In this document: piece after piece, positions 19,066 to 28,820 of the stretch
Numbering within the stretch: position 1 is the stretch's first letter
Layout of the letters: every line of letters begins with the position of its first letter
From: CAVXTT01 sp963764685
Lineage (GTDB): Bacteria > Bacteroidota > Ignavibacteria > Ignavibacteriales > Ignavibacteriaceae
DNA: 64,000 nt
Assembly: GCA_963764685.1 (NCBI GenBank)
Contig: CAVXTT010000018.1
Coordinates: 265,402-329,401 of the forward strand
Direction of reading: 5' to 3'
The notes under the pieces: model-generated
What the model was told of the DNA's origin: nothing
Database searches by the model: none
What the model saw: only the letters and a program-made list of their open reading frames with translations
Translations under genes and position numbers: made by a program

Positions 19066-19085
19066 CAAAAGATTGCAATCTTTTG
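19066..19085. promoter_or_regulatory. Perfect 20-bp palindrome in the feoA / glycosyltransferase divergent gap
   Basis: CAAAAGATTGCAATCTTTTG, flanked by AATGAC on the left and GTCAT 12 bp to the right. No T-run follows, and the two flanking genes diverge, so an operator or a REP-like element is more likely than a terminator. Confidence 0.5.
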
Positions 19086-19161
19086 GGCAAAATGCGTGTC
19101 ATAATCACACGTAATGACCATTTAATTTTATTAATTATACTAGTCTGAAAATCAAACCGCA

Positions 19162-20022
19162 ATGAATGATAAATATACATTTTCTATAATTACACCGGTT
19201 AAAGATGAAATAAATTTCTTTCCGAAAACAGTTGAATCAGTCCTGAAGCAACAGCATTTACCAAGGGAGTGGATTATTGTAAATGATGGTTCTACGGATG
19301 GAACAGGAGGTTTTATAAAAGACCTGGAACGTCATTATAGCTGGATTAAGGGTATCCATCTGCCCCCGGAAAGGAAAAGAAAGGCGGGAGGCGAGTTTGT
19401 AATAAATAAAGCGTTTGAGAAAGTTTCACTGGAGGGTCTGGATTATTTAATGAGGCTTGATGGGGACATACAATTTGATCAGGAGTACTTCTCCAGGTTA
19501 TTTCTTAGGATGAAAATAAATCCTAAAATTGGTATTGCCGGAGGGGTATGTCATATAATCAAGAATAACAGGTTAGTTGAAGAAAAGAACCCCGGCTTTC
19601 ATGTAAGAGGGCCTGTTAAAACATATAAAGTAGAATGTTTGAAACAGATAGGAGGATTAGGCAATGAACTTGGCTGGGATACGATCGATGAGATAAAAGC
19701 TCATATGCTGGGGTGGGAAACAAAAAGTTTTCCCGATCTGAAAGTAATTCATTTAAGACCCACCAGGGGAAGTTCAGGGTGGTATAGAGCAAGGGTTATT
19801 GACGGCATTTCAGCTTACAACTCTGCCTATCATCCATTGTTTCTTTTATCCAGGGCAGCAAAACATTTGTTCCGGCCGCCGGTAGTGGTTGGCTCTCTTG
19901 CAATGATCTGGGCCTACATAAAACAGGCGGGTAAACCCCGCCGCGTGGATAAAGACTATATACGTTTCATCAGAAAACACCAGATCAACAGACTGCTCGG
20001 AAAAGAGACCATCTGGAAGTAA
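19162..20022 (+). CDS. Family 2 glycosyltransferase
   Basis: 286 residues. The GT-A nucleotide-sugar fold starts with FSIITPVKDEINFFPKTVESVLKQ, followed by IIVNDGSTDGT and the metal-binding acidic motif RLDGDIQF. The C-terminal half has the acceptor-side GWDTIDEIKAHMLGWETKSF element. It would add a sugar from an NDP-sugar to a polysaccharide or lipid-linked glycan at the cytoplasmic membrane. It is the first of three closely packed genes with the next two glycan genes (1-bp gaps). Confidence 0.9.
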   Translation: MNDKYTFSIITPVKDEINFFPKTVESVLKQQHLPREWIIVNDGSTDGTGGFIKDLERHYSWIKGIHLPPERKRKAGGEFVINKAFEKVSLEGLDYLMRLDGDIQFDQEYFSRLFLRMKINPKIGIAGGVCHIIKNNRLVEEKNPGFHVRGPVKTYKVECLKQIGGLGNELGWDTIDEIKAHMLGWETKSFPDLKVIHLRPTRGSSGWYRARVIDGISAYNSAYHPLFLLSRAAKHLFRPPVVVGSLAMIWAYIKQAGKPRRVDKDYIRFIRKHQINRLLGKETIWK

Positions 20023-20023
20023 G

Positions 20024-21169
20024 ATGAATAAATATCCCAAAGTTCTGATGCTCGACCCCTGGACAGTGAATAACTATTCTTATTTTCTCTGCTCACACCT
20101 CGCAAACCATGGTGCAGATGTAACTCTTGCTGTAACAGAAAACAGGAATATCAATACTAATGATTTCAAAGTACTAAAGATCCTTCCCGGAAAAGATCAA
20201 TCCCGGTCGGTATTTAATAAAACACGGAAGTACCTGTCATACCTGTTAACGTTATTAAACAATAAACAATATGATCTGCTCCACTTCCAGGCATTCCGGC
20301 GGCACAGGATCGAAGCCCTCTTCTTTTTTTTGCTGCACTTCAGGAAAACAAGACTCATATTTACTGTCCACGACGTAGACCCCCTTGACCACAGCAGAAC
20401 AGACAGGTTCCTCAACAAAATTGTTTACAGATCTGCAGATGTACTTCTTGCACATTCGGAAACAAACAGGAATAGAATTCTTGAAGAGTATAAAGTAGAA
20501 CCTTCCAAAATTGTAATAATTCACCACGGCAGTTTTGAGAACAATACTCCCGGCATCGGGCCGGATATAAATGATGCAAGAAAATATTTTGGATTGGAAG
20601 GAAAACATAATGTAATGCTGTGCTTTGGTACCATTAAAAAATATAAAGGTATAGATCTGCTGATCCGGGCAGCAGCAAAAGCATCCGAAAGTATCGACAA
20701 CCTTGTACTTCTTATAGCCGGTAAGGGAGAAAATGAATCTATTCACAATCTCTACCGGCAGCAGATTGGAAAACTTAAAACCAAATTACAGGTCATTATG
20801 CATTTTGCATATATCAATCAGGACCAGGTAGAACTATATTTCAAAGCATCGGATGTTGTAATGCTTCCTTATACAATAATATCGCACAGCGGTGTACTTC
20901 ATCTCGCATGGTCCTTTGCAAAACCTGTGATTGCTTCCAGGTCAGGGGATTTCGAAGAATTTATTAACGAAGGAGAAACAGGTTTTCTTTTTAATACAAA
21001 TAATGAAGATGATCTCAGCTCGGTTATTCTAAAAGCTTTTGAATCAAAGGAGAAACTTAAACGTATGGGAGAGTGTGCGGAAAAAAGAAACAGCGAGAAA
21101 TATTCCTGGGAGTTGAGTGCACAGAAACTAACAGCGGTTTACGATTTATTGATCAACGGGAAAACATAA
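20024..21169 (+). CDS. Family 4 glycosyltransferase
   Basis: 381 residues of GT-B type. The N-terminal half has a Rossmann-like acceptor domain (FTVHDVDPLDHSRTDRF). The C-terminal GT1/GT4 domain contains LCFGTIKKYKGIDLLIRAAAK, the HFAYINQDQVELYFKASDVVMLPYT motif and the E-x7-E-like segment SRSGDFEEFINEGETGFLF. It uses NDP-sugars for glycan elongation. The start codon lies 1 bp after the stop of the GT2 gene. Confidence 0.9.
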   Translation: MNKYPKVLMLDPWTVNNYSYFLCSHLANHGADVTLAVTENRNINTNDFKVLKILPGKDQSRSVFNKTRKYLSYLLTLLNNKQYDLLHFQAFRRHRIEALFFFLLHFRKTRLIFTVHDVDPLDHSRTDRFLNKIVYRSADVLLAHSETNRNRILEEYKVEPSKIVIIHHGSFENNTPGIGPDINDARKYFGLEGKHNVMLCFGTIKKYKGIDLLIRAAAKASESIDNLVLLIAGKGENESIHNLYRQQIGKLKTKLQVIMHFAYINQDQVELYFKASDVVMLPYTIISHSGVLHLAWSFAKPVIASRSGDFEEFINEGETGFLFNTNNEDDLSSVILKAFESKEKLKRMGECAEKRNSEKYSWELSAQKLTAVYDLLINGKT

Positions 21170-21170
21170 T

Positions 21171-22046
21171 ATGAGTTTAATAGTCAACCTTACCCACGAC
21201 ATAGATTTTATCCAAAAAACCTATCAGTACATTACTCACGACCTGCTGAAATTAAGGATTGCAAACCTTGCCAGAGTTTTCAATAAACAGGAACCATTCT
21301 GGACATTTGATAAAATAATGAGGATTGAGGATAAAGCAGGATGCAGGTCTACATTCTTTTTTCTTGAAGAATCAATTCCCTGGAATCCCTTCAGGGTTAA
21401 CCGTTGGAACCTGACTATGGGTAAATATAAATTTTCCAACCCTAAGGTTTCAGCTTTGCTTAGGGTGCTTCACTCTGATGGATGGGAAATTGCACTTCAC
21501 GGGAGTTTTAAATCTTACAGGAGTAAAGAACTGCTCGGCAGGGAAAAGGAAAATCTTGAAGCCTCACTTGGAGGAGCAATATATGGTGTGCGTCAGCATT
21601 TTCTTAATGTAGATATTCCTTATACCTGGAAAATACAAAGGGAAGCAGGATTTTTATACGATGCAAGTCTCGGAAGGAGAGGCAGTATAGGGTTTCATCA
21701 GAATCATTACCATCCTCTTGAACATAAAAGTTCCGGGATGGTCCTTATTCCATTAACAATAATGGACTCATACCTGAAACATTTTACTAAAGGAGATCTG
21801 TCAAAAGCCTGGCCTGCTGTCTTAAAAATTATTGATGAAGCGGAAGCAAATAATGGTGTACTTTCAATACTCTGGCATAATAACTTCTTTAACGAAAATG
21901 AACAGCCCGGGTTTGGTAAACTTTACAATAGAATAATCTGGGAATGCCGGAACAGGGGTGCAGAATTTCTGACAAGTCTTGAAGTATGCAATAGATTCAG
22001 AAGTGACAGCATCACTGCCGCGGTTACTGATAATAAAAATTCTTAA
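21171..22046 (+). CDS. Polysaccharide deacetylase-like protein of the glycan cluster
   Basis: 291 residues. It opens with LIVNLTHDIDFIQK, an HD-type motif as in NodB-fold deacetylases, followed by RSTFFFLEES, GWEIALHGSF (metal His region), VRQHFLNVD and VLSILWHNNFF. The pattern fits the WbmS-like NodB-fold family found in surface glycan clusters, which would remove acetyl groups from a sugar. The metal triad is not complete in its textbook form, so activity is uncertain. It starts 1 bp after the GT4 stop. Confidence 0.7.
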   Translation: MSLIVNLTHDIDFIQKTYQYITHDLLKLRIANLARVFNKQEPFWTFDKIMRIEDKAGCRSTFFFLEESIPWNPFRVNRWNLTMGKYKFSNPKVSALLRVLHSDGWEIALHGSFKSYRSKELLGREKENLEASLGGAIYGVRQHFLNVDIPYTWKIQREAGFLYDASLGRRGSIGFHQNHYHPLEHKSSGMVLIPLTIMDSYLKHFTKGDLSKAWPAVLKIIDEAEANNGVLSILWHNNFFNENEQPGFGKLYNRIIWECRNRGAEFLTSLEVCNRFRSDSITAAVTDNKNS

Positions 22047-22166
22047 GAAGCGCTGTTAAATGCTGTTTTCCTCCTGACAATTACCCCCGGTGCGTTGTAA
22101 AATTATCTGGAATCAGGTAATTTTAATATTCAATCTTTTATTCTTCATAAAGAAATAACGAGGTAG

Positions 22167-23441
22167 TTGATGTCTTTGCTGCACGATAAGGTCTCAGGAA
22201 AATTAGGTGAGTGGCGCAAGGAGATAAATGATCTTCTTACAAATGGAGGAGATAAAATAATTTCCGAAGTAACTGCAGCCCAGGCTTATGGCGGTATGAG
22301 GGGAGTCCGTTCGCTTATCTGTGATACATCAAGAGTACCTGCCGATGAAGGATTAATAATAAGAGGCAAAAGATTATCAGAGCTCGTTAGTAATACTCCG
22401 GAAGAAATATTCTTTCTTCTTCTGACCGGGGACCTGCCCCTGGAACGGGAAATAACAGAGCTGAAGGTTGAAATCGGCAATAGAAAAAAAATTCCTGTTT
22501 ATGTATGGGAAGTTATAAAAGCAATGCCTGCTGATTCACATCCGATGACAATATTCAATACTGCGCTGCTTGTAATGCAGAAGGAATCAGTATTTGCAAG
22601 AGAATATGATAAAGGTATCAGAAAGGAAGAATACTGGAAAGCTACTCTTGAAGATGCATTGAATATAATAGCCAGGGTTCCTGGACTTGCAGCTGGAATT
22701 TATAGAATAAAGTTTGGCGACGGCAAATTAAAAGATCCTGAAGAATCAGATGACTTTACGGGAGACTTTGTTAACCTCATCGGGTTGGATAAAGGAAAAG
22801 ATTTTTACGATCTGATGAGATTATATTTTGTAGCCCATTCAGATCACGAAGGGGGCAATGTGAGTGCTCTTGCAACTCAAACTATTAACTCCGCATTATC
22901 GGATCTTTATTATTCACTTTCCGGCGGCTTTAATGGATTGGCTGGTCCGCTACACGGACTTGCAAACCAGGAAAGTCTTAAATGGATACTTGAGGTTATT
23001 GAACGCTACAAAGGAACGCCATCTGAGGACCAACTAAAGGAGCTTGTATGGGAGACAATAAATGGAGGGAAAGTAGTTCCGGGGTATGGACACGCTGTTT
23101 TGCGGGTAACTGATCCCAGGTTTACTGCATTCCTCGAGTTCGGGAAAAAACATTGTGCTGATGATCCTGTATTCAAGACAGTAGAAAGATTATTTAATGT
23201 TGTCCCAGCTGAACTAAAGAAGATGGAAAAAATAAAAAACCCGTGGCCCAACGTTGATGCCGCATCGGGTGCTTTACTTTATCATTATGGAATAAAAGAA
23301 TTTTCTTATTACACCGTATGTTTCGCAGTCTCCAGGACTTTAGGATTAGCGGCCCAGGCAGTAGTTAACAGGGGTCTCGGTATGCCGCTGTTACGCCCAA
23401 AATCAGTTACCACAGAATGGGTTAGAGGATCTGTATTTTAA
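22167..23441 (+). CDS. gltA: Citrate synthase, eukaryote-type
   Basis: 424 residues. The catalytic residues are in the expected motifs: VAHSDHEGGNVSA and GPLHGLANQ (first His), VPGYGHAVLRVTDPR (second His), and NPWPNVDAASGALLYHYG (Asp). The substrate-binding tail is NRGLGMPLLRPKSVTTEW. The layout is that of the mitochondrial-type enzyme also found in many Bacteroidota. It condenses acetyl-CoA with oxaloacetate at the entry of the TCA cycle. ATG at 22170 is an almost equivalent start. It stands alone between the glycan cluster and a T9SS protein. Confidence 0.92.
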   Translation: MMSLLHDKVSGKLGEWRKEINDLLTNGGDKIISEVTAAQAYGGMRGVRSLICDTSRVPADEGLIIRGKRLSELVSNTPEEIFFLLLTGDLPLEREITELKVEIGNRKKIPVYVWEVIKAMPADSHPMTIFNTALLVMQKESVFAREYDKGIRKEEYWKATLEDALNIIARVPGLAAGIYRIKFGDGKLKDPEESDDFTGDFVNLIGLDKGKDFYDLMRLYFVAHSDHEGGNVSALATQTINSALSDLYYSLSGGFNGLAGPLHGLANQESLKWILEVIERYKGTPSEDQLKELVWETINGGKVVPGYGHAVLRVTDPRFTAFLEFGKKHCADDPVFKTVERLFNVVPAELKKMEKIKNPWPNVDAASGALLYHYGIKEFSYYTVCFAVSRTLGLAAQAVVNRGLGMPLLRPKSVTTEWVRGSVF

Positions 23442-23676
23442 TAATATTCGTTATTTAATATAGATACTTAATCAATATCTCCAATAATTATTAATTATAT
23501 AAAATAATTTTTATATGCCTTGATGTAATCAAATTGTATAGAGCATTTAACACTTGCTATTATGCAAATAATAAATTAATATAGCGCCGGATTAGAAAAA
23601 TGTCCGACGGCTCAGGTAAGACTCTTTTCTTTTCTTCCCCTATAAATTTTCAATTATATAAAATCAAGGAGGTATT

Positions 23677-24768
23677 ATGCCCAGTAGTTTACTTATTCCC
23701 GGTGATGGAATACAGTTGAGGTCTTTTGTTATGTGTATAATATGTGTTGCTTTTATTATGAGTCCGGAGGTTTCAGCCCAAACAGTGCATTATGGTGATA
23801 CAGTTGTTCTTGGAAGTGGGGTTGCCTTTACCTGGATTGAAACTGATGCCCAAAGTGTTCCGCTGCGTATTGGTCTTAGCCTTACTGAAGCCGCTGTAAC
23901 TAATCCGGCATCGGGATTGCATTCTGTTGATTTTCCTACCGTCACTTCTGATTCGTTATTTAGGCATTCACTTTTTGCCTATGAGCCGAACGGCCATGCA
24001 CCAACAGGAATTTATGACCTGCCGCATTTCGATATACATTTTTATATGATCACAGCCGGAGAACGGCAGACAATAGCAGGGGGAAATGATCCTACTCCTA
24101 TTCCGGATATTTTTATGCCCGAAGGATATGTTACTCTACCCGATATGGGCGTATTCTCTATTCCTCAAATGGGAGTACATTTTGTTGACTCATTAGCGGG
24201 TGAGCTGCACGGGCAGACTTTCGATAAAACTTTGTTATATGGATTCTACCAGGCAAAAATGATTTTTGTGGAGCCTATGATCACACGGGCATTTCTTTTA
24301 ACTCATCCTGATACTATCTTCAGTATTAAACAGCCCGATGCATACCAGAGAACGGCGTTTTACCCTGAAAGTTATGTCGTAAGGTTTAACGATCAGAATA
24401 GTCTTTATGAGATATTTATTACCGATTTTACACTGCGGACTGGAGTAACTTCTGCCGGTAATTCATCCGATATACCATTAAATGAAAGTTTCACTCTACA
24501 TCAAAATTATCCAAACCCATTTAACCCCTCTACAGTAATCAGGTTCGGTATTTTGACAGAAAGTCATGTTAAAATAGAAATATATAATTTACTTGGTGAA
24601 CTAGTGGGGATTCTGGCAGATGACGTCAGACCGGCAGGAAATCATAGCATAAGCTGGACGCCTGATAACGGATTATCATCTGGGATGTATATATACAAGA
24701 TGGAAGCTAATGCACTTTCGGGTAGTGAAACATTCAATGCTTTCAAAAAGATGCTGTTGGTGAGATAA
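23677..24768 (+). CDS. Secreted T9SS protein of unknown function (possibly DUF5602/TTHB210-like)
   Basis: 363 residues. A hydrophobic export signal (SFVMCIICVAFIMSPEVSAQ) lies about 17 residues in, so ATG at 23731 may be the true start. The central domain contains GHAPTGIYDLPHFDIHFYMI, a His/Asp-rich motif reminiscent of the TTHB210-like DUF5602 family, with DMGVFSIPQMGVHFVD downstream. The C-terminus is a complete T9SS type-A domain (LHQNYPNPFNPSTVIRFGIL ... FKKMLLVR). An AAGGAGG Shine-Dalgarno site precedes the annotated start. Probably a surface or released protein; the enzymatic role, if any, is unknown. Confidence 0.8.
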   Translation: MPSSLLIPGDGIQLRSFVMCIICVAFIMSPEVSAQTVHYGDTVVLGSGVAFTWIETDAQSVPLRIGLSLTEAAVTNPASGLHSVDFPTVTSDSLFRHSLFAYEPNGHAPTGIYDLPHFDIHFYMITAGERQTIAGGNDPTPIPDIFMPEGYVTLPDMGVFSIPQMGVHFVDSLAGELHGQTFDKTLLYGFYQAKMIFVEPMITRAFLLTHPDTIFSIKQPDAYQRTAFYPESYVVRFNDQNSLYEIFITDFTLRTGVTSAGNSSDIPLNESFTLHQNYPNPFNPSTVIRFGILTESHVKIEIYNLLGELVGILADDVRPAGNHSISWTPDNGLSSGMYIYKMEANALSGSETFNAFKKMLLVR

Positions 24769-24778
24769 AAATTTAACC

Positions 24779-24806
24779 CTGCCCTCTCAGGATGCTGAGA
24801 GCGGCA
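24779..24806 (+). terminator. Hairpin after the T9SS gene
   Basis: CTGCC/GGCAG and TCTCA/TGAGA stems (24779-24789 and 24796-24806) sit 10 bp after the stop codon. No strong T-run follows, so it may stabilise the transcript end rather than terminate. Confidence 0.5.
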
Positions 24807-25589
24807 GGACCTGCTTATTAAAAAACGCCATGGTAAAGGCCTTATGGAATAAAAAGATAACTTTTTTCAGACTTACCTTACAAGTCCATACCTCTCTTTC
24901 ACCAGATATTAAAGCTTATTCAGTTTTCTCTGAAGTGAGAAAAAATTACAAAAATTTATTAGTAATTGCTTTATAATTGCTTATCTAAAGGCCATCTCTA
25001 AGCCATCTGTAAGCCATAAAACGTCACTTATGGCCTTCAGATGGCTTACAGATGGCTTACAGATGGCTTATACATATACAATCTTTGTGCTATTCTAAGT
25101 AAATAGCATATTAAATGTGAAATTTTCTTGAAAAACATTGGGGAAAGAAACCAGGATAAGCGGATTAAGGCTATGAGATTGCAAGACTTATGAATTTTAC
25201 GAATAAAAAGAGAGAAGGCATTTCAAAAGTTGGGATATGTATCAAACCGAATATCGACTGGAGGTATGAAGGAAATAGCAAAATACGGATGGAATCTATC
25301 CAACTTTATGAGCTTTTCTGAGGATGAATTTATTCGTTAAGATATAATGGATCCCAGGGGTCAGAAAATCCATTTAAACTACCAGAGGATTTTTCGTTGG
25401 AAAGCAGGCGGATATATTTAGTTTAGTAGGAGATTAAAATTGAAAAGAAACAAATTTGTCCAATATGGATAGTTATTCAAGATTTTTTCTTATTTCTATT
25501 TCATTTAGCACACCAGTAGATCGTATAAAAAAATTTTATTCTTTTAGTTTTAGTAAATAAATTGAAATTAGTCCCCTCATATTCTATAT
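24807..25589. other. Long intergenic span upstream of pyrG
   Basis: No coding potential seen. The stretch is very AT-rich, carries one foldback repeat (24991-25070), and otherwise shows only degenerate short words. The pyrG promoter should lie in its right end. Confidence 0.6.
24991..25070. repeat. Foldback element with three tandem 11-mers (CAGATGGCTTA)
   Basis: CAGATGGCTTA occurs three times without gaps at 25038-25048, 25049-25059 and 25060-25070. The left arm carries the exact complement TAAGCCATCTG at 24999-25009 and two partial copies on either side. A 17-bp perfect stem can form between about 25001-25017 and 25041-25057. Confidence 0.9.
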
Positions 25590-25610
25590 TTGAAGGCAAA
25601 AAAAATTAAA

Positions 25611-27248
25611 ATGCCCTCTCGAACAAAGACCAAATTTATATTCGTAACCGGCGGTGTTGTATCGTCGCTTGGAAAAGGTATAACCGCTTCCTCTTTAGGA
25701 CTCCTTTTACGCCAAAGGGGTTTTAAAGTAACCATCCAGAAATTCGATCCCTATATCAATGTTGATCCCGGCACGATGAGCCCTTTCCAGCATGGCGAGG
25801 TTTACGTTACCGACGACGGCGCGGAAGCAGACCTGGATCTTGGACATTATGAGCGTTTTCTTGATGTAAATATGACCCGCGCGAATAATACTACTACGGG
25901 ACAAATTTACTACGAAGTTATAACAAAAGAACGGCGGGGGGATTATCTCGGTGCCACCGTACAGGTTATTCCTCATATTACCGATGAGATAAAACAGCGA
26001 ATGACAAAGCTTGCCGAACTTGGAGAATATGATGTGATAATTTCTGAGATCGGCGGTACTGTAGGAGATATTGAAAGTCTTCCATTTATGGAAGCAATGA
26101 GACAACTTATGCTGCAGTTCGGGAAAAAGCATACATTAAATATCCACGTTACGCTTGTACCATATATTGCATCAGCTGGCGAAGTTAAAACCAAACCTAC
26201 ACAGCACAGTGTAAAAAATCTGCTTGAACTTGGAATCCAGCCGGATGTTCTGATCTGCAGATCTGAAAAGAAGTTGGCAAAAGAGCTAAGAGATAAAATA
26301 GCTTTATTCTGCAATGTTGATTCAAAAGCAGTAATATCTGCTTACGACTGCACTTCTATATATGAAGTGCCTCTCGTTCTCTTCAAAGAAAAGCTGGATA
26401 TGCTTGTAATAAGAAAACTTCATCTTCCTGACAGGAAGATAAAGATAGAGGAGTGGGAATCATTTGTTCAGCGGGTTAAGGCTCCTGAAAAAACTGTTGA
26501 GATAGCCTTATGCGGAAAATATGTCGAACATATGGATGCTTACAAAAGTATCATGGAATCCTTTATACACGCCGGCGCAGAAAATAATGCAAAGGTTAAA
26601 GTAAGACAGGTAAATGCTGAAGATATTGAAGTTGATGGAGCGGAAAAACATTTAAAAGGCGTAAGCGGGTTACTGGTTCCCGGCGGTTTCGGTGAAAGAG
26701 GAATAGAAGGGAAAATTCAGGCTGTAACTTATGCCCGTGAAAATAATATTCCTTTTTTCGGAATATGCCTTGGCCTTCAATGTGCGGTAATTGAGTTTGC
26801 AAGAAATGTGGCCGGAATTTCTAAAGCTAACAGCTCTGAATTTAAGAAGAATAAATTCAGTGTAATTGATCTTATGCCGGATCAGAAGAATGTGAAAAAT
26901 ATGGGAGCTACAATGCGGCTGGGTGCATATCCCTGTACAATCCAGGATGATACAAAAGCACTTGAAGCATATAAAAATAATTATATATCGGAACGTCATC
27001 GTCACCGCTTTGAAGTAAATAATAAATTCAGAAATAAGCTTGCCTCCTATGGAATGATCTTCAGCGGTCTCTCTCCCGACAGGGAACTGGTAGAAATGAT
27101 AGAACTTCCTGACCATAGGTGGTTCCTCGGCTGTCAGTTTCATCCTGAATTAAAATCAAGAGCTACAAAAGCTCACCCGTTGTTCAGAGAATTTGTGCGG
27201 GCTTCTATTTGTTATGCCGAAGATTTAAAAGTGTCAGCCGGTGAGTAG
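25611..27248 (+). CDS. pyrG: CTP synthase
   Basis: 545 residues from the ATG at 25611, which gives the usual start KFIFVTGGVVSSLGKGITASSLG. An in-frame TTG at 25590 would add seven lysine-rich residues and is less likely. The synthetase domain has SSLGKGI and the DPYINVDPGTMSPFQHGEVYVTDDGAE segment. The C-terminal glutaminase has GGFGERG, the nucleophile Cys in FFGICLGLQCAV and the His-Glu pair in QFHPELKSR. It makes CTP from UTP using ATP and glutamine. It begins a long plus-strand run with a TPR gene overlapping its stop. Confidence 0.97.
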   Translation: MPSRTKTKFIFVTGGVVSSLGKGITASSLGLLLRQRGFKVTIQKFDPYINVDPGTMSPFQHGEVYVTDDGAEADLDLGHYERFLDVNMTRANNTTTGQIYYEVITKERRGDYLGATVQVIPHITDEIKQRMTKLAELGEYDVIISEIGGTVGDIESLPFMEAMRQLMLQFGKKHTLNIHVTLVPYIASAGEVKTKPTQHSVKNLLELGIQPDVLICRSEKKLAKELRDKIALFCNVDSKAVISAYDCTSIYEVPLVLFKEKLDMLVIRKLHLPDRKIKIEEWESFVQRVKAPEKTVEIALCGKYVEHMDAYKSIMESFIHAGAENNAKVKVRQVNAEDIEVDGAEKHLKGVSGLLVPGGFGERGIEGKIQAVTYARENNIPFFGICLGLQCAVIEFARNVAGISKANSSEFKKNKFSVIDLMPDQKNVKNMGATMRLGAYPCTIQDDTKALEAYKNNYISERHRHRFEVNNKFRNKLASYGMIFSGLSPDRELVEMIELPDHRWFLGCQFHPELKSRATKAHPLFREFVRASICYAEDLKVSAGE

Positions 27249-28783
27249 TGTTCATTAAATTTTTACTCTCAAAACGTATTATTATTTTCGCGGCAGTCTT
27301 CTTAAGTTGTATTACGGGGGTGGCATATGCAGAATCTTCTGAAATAGGTAAGCTTGCACTTAAAGGTCTCGATAATTGCTATCATTTCAGGTGGGATGAG
27401 GCAGAGAAGACCTTTGACCGCATTATAAAAAAATATCCCGGGGACCCCCGCGGCTATCATTACAAGTCAACAGTATATCTCTGGTATTACCTGAGTACGA
27501 ATGCAAAAGAAGATTACGATAATTTTGTTAAATACTCAAACCTGGTGCTGGAAAAATCTGAAGCTATGCTCGATAAAAACCCCGATGACCAGGATATTAA
27601 ATATATCTTAGGCACAAACTACAGCTGCCGGGCAATGATATTTATGAAGGCAGGAAATTATCTTGATGCCATCTGGGCCAGCAAGGAATCTGAATCTCAT
27701 TTAAGTGAAGTAATTGATAAGGACCCCCGCTATTATGACGCATACCTTGGGCTTGGCCTTTATAATTTTGCTGTTGACCAGATTCCCTCAGCATTTAAAT
27801 GGGCACTAAGTCTTGCGGGAATTTCCGGAGATGAAAAAAAAGGATTGGCTTATATAAAAACTGCTGCAGAAAAAGGGACATACATTTCTGTTGAGGCGCA
27901 ATATTATCTTTCGCAGATACTTTCTGAAGCTAAAATGGATTTTACATCCGCCGGAACATATCTGAAAAAACTCTCCACAAGATACCCTGATAATTTGCTT
28001 TTTAACTACTCGACCGGCGTACTTGAGATAAAAGCACATAACCTTAAAGCGGCAGAGAAACATATCTCCAAAATACTGCGTTCAGGAAATTTAAAATTTA
28101 TTCAGCTTAAGGCGTTCTCATATTTCCTGATGGGAGATATTTTATTCAGACAGAATGATTTCAGTAATGCTTCTATGAATTATGAGAAGTTTCTGGCATC
28201 TGCAGTTAATAAAGATTATACCGGCATAGCTGCTTTCCGGCTTGCTGTCTGTTATGAGATGCTTGATGACAGAAAAGGAGCAGTTACATATTTCAATCTG
28301 ACATCTGAAGGGAACAGCGATCTTGATGATGATATTTTTGCAAAACGTAAAGGTATGATCTACGCTGGAAGGGTAATGACCCCAACAGAAAAAGAACTTG
28401 TGAAATATGCAAATATGATTGAAGCCGGTCTGTATACAAATGCAATCGATTCTTTGAAAGGTCTTCTGAATAATAAACTGGCGGAAAAAATAAAAACGGA
28501 AGTCTATCTTCTGTTAAGCGATGCTTCTTTTTATGCCGGTAAATCGGAAGGGTCGGTTGACTTTGCCGTTAAAGCAATAGGTTTGAATCCAGGGGAGGAA
28601 AAATGGATAAGTCCATTTGCCTGTTACTACGCAGCAAGAGGTTACAGTGAAATTAATAAAGATGAGAAGATGAATGATTACATTGAAAAGGCTGAGGATT
28701 ACAGTGATTATGATTATCAGAATAAACTTGAACGATTGATCGAAACTCTGAAAGACCACAACAATCCTGTTGCTATTAATTGA
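27248..28783 (+). CDS. Exported TPR-repeat protein
   Basis: 511 residues from a GTG that overlaps the pyrG stop by 1 bp. A signal sequence (FLLSKRIIIFAAVFLSCITGVAYA) is followed by about nine tetratricopeptide-like repeats (WDEAEKTFDRIIKKYPGDPRGYHYKS, YYDAYLGLGLYNF, NLKAAEKHISKIL, FSNASMNYEKFLA, NPGEEKWISPFACYYAARGYSE). The overall shape matches DUF3808/TPR outer-domain proteins seen in Bacteroidota. It probably acts as a periplasmic or outer-membrane scaffold. Its position in the pyrG-purN-purH run is likely positional rather than functional. Confidence 0.8.
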   Translation: MFIKFLLSKRIIIFAAVFLSCITGVAYAESSEIGKLALKGLDNCYHFRWDEAEKTFDRIIKKYPGDPRGYHYKSTVYLWYYLSTNAKEDYDNFVKYSNLVLEKSEAMLDKNPDDQDIKYILGTNYSCRAMIFMKAGNYLDAIWASKESESHLSEVIDKDPRYYDAYLGLGLYNFAVDQIPSAFKWALSLAGISGDEKKGLAYIKTAAEKGTYISVEAQYYLSQILSEAKMDFTSAGTYLKKLSTRYPDNLLFNYSTGVLEIKAHNLKAAEKHISKILRSGNLKFIQLKAFSYFLMGDILFRQNDFSNASMNYEKFLASAVNKDYTGIAAFRLAVCYEMLDDRKGAVTYFNLTSEGNSDLDDDIFAKRKGMIYAGRVMTPTEKELVKYANMIEAGLYTNAIDSLKGLLNNKLAEKIKTEVYLLLSDASFYAGKSEGSVDFAVKAIGLNPGEEKWISPFACYYAARGYSEINKDEKMNDYIEKAEDYSDYDYQNKLERLIETLKDHNNPVAIN

Positions 28784-28820
28784 CAAATTTTTACTATTTA
28801 GTTAATTTGACCTGATTTAT

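Noticed and set aside
22047..22166. Riboswitch or leader upstream of citrate synthase
   Set aside because: The 120-bp gap shows no conserved aptamer motif and no stem longer than a few base pairs.
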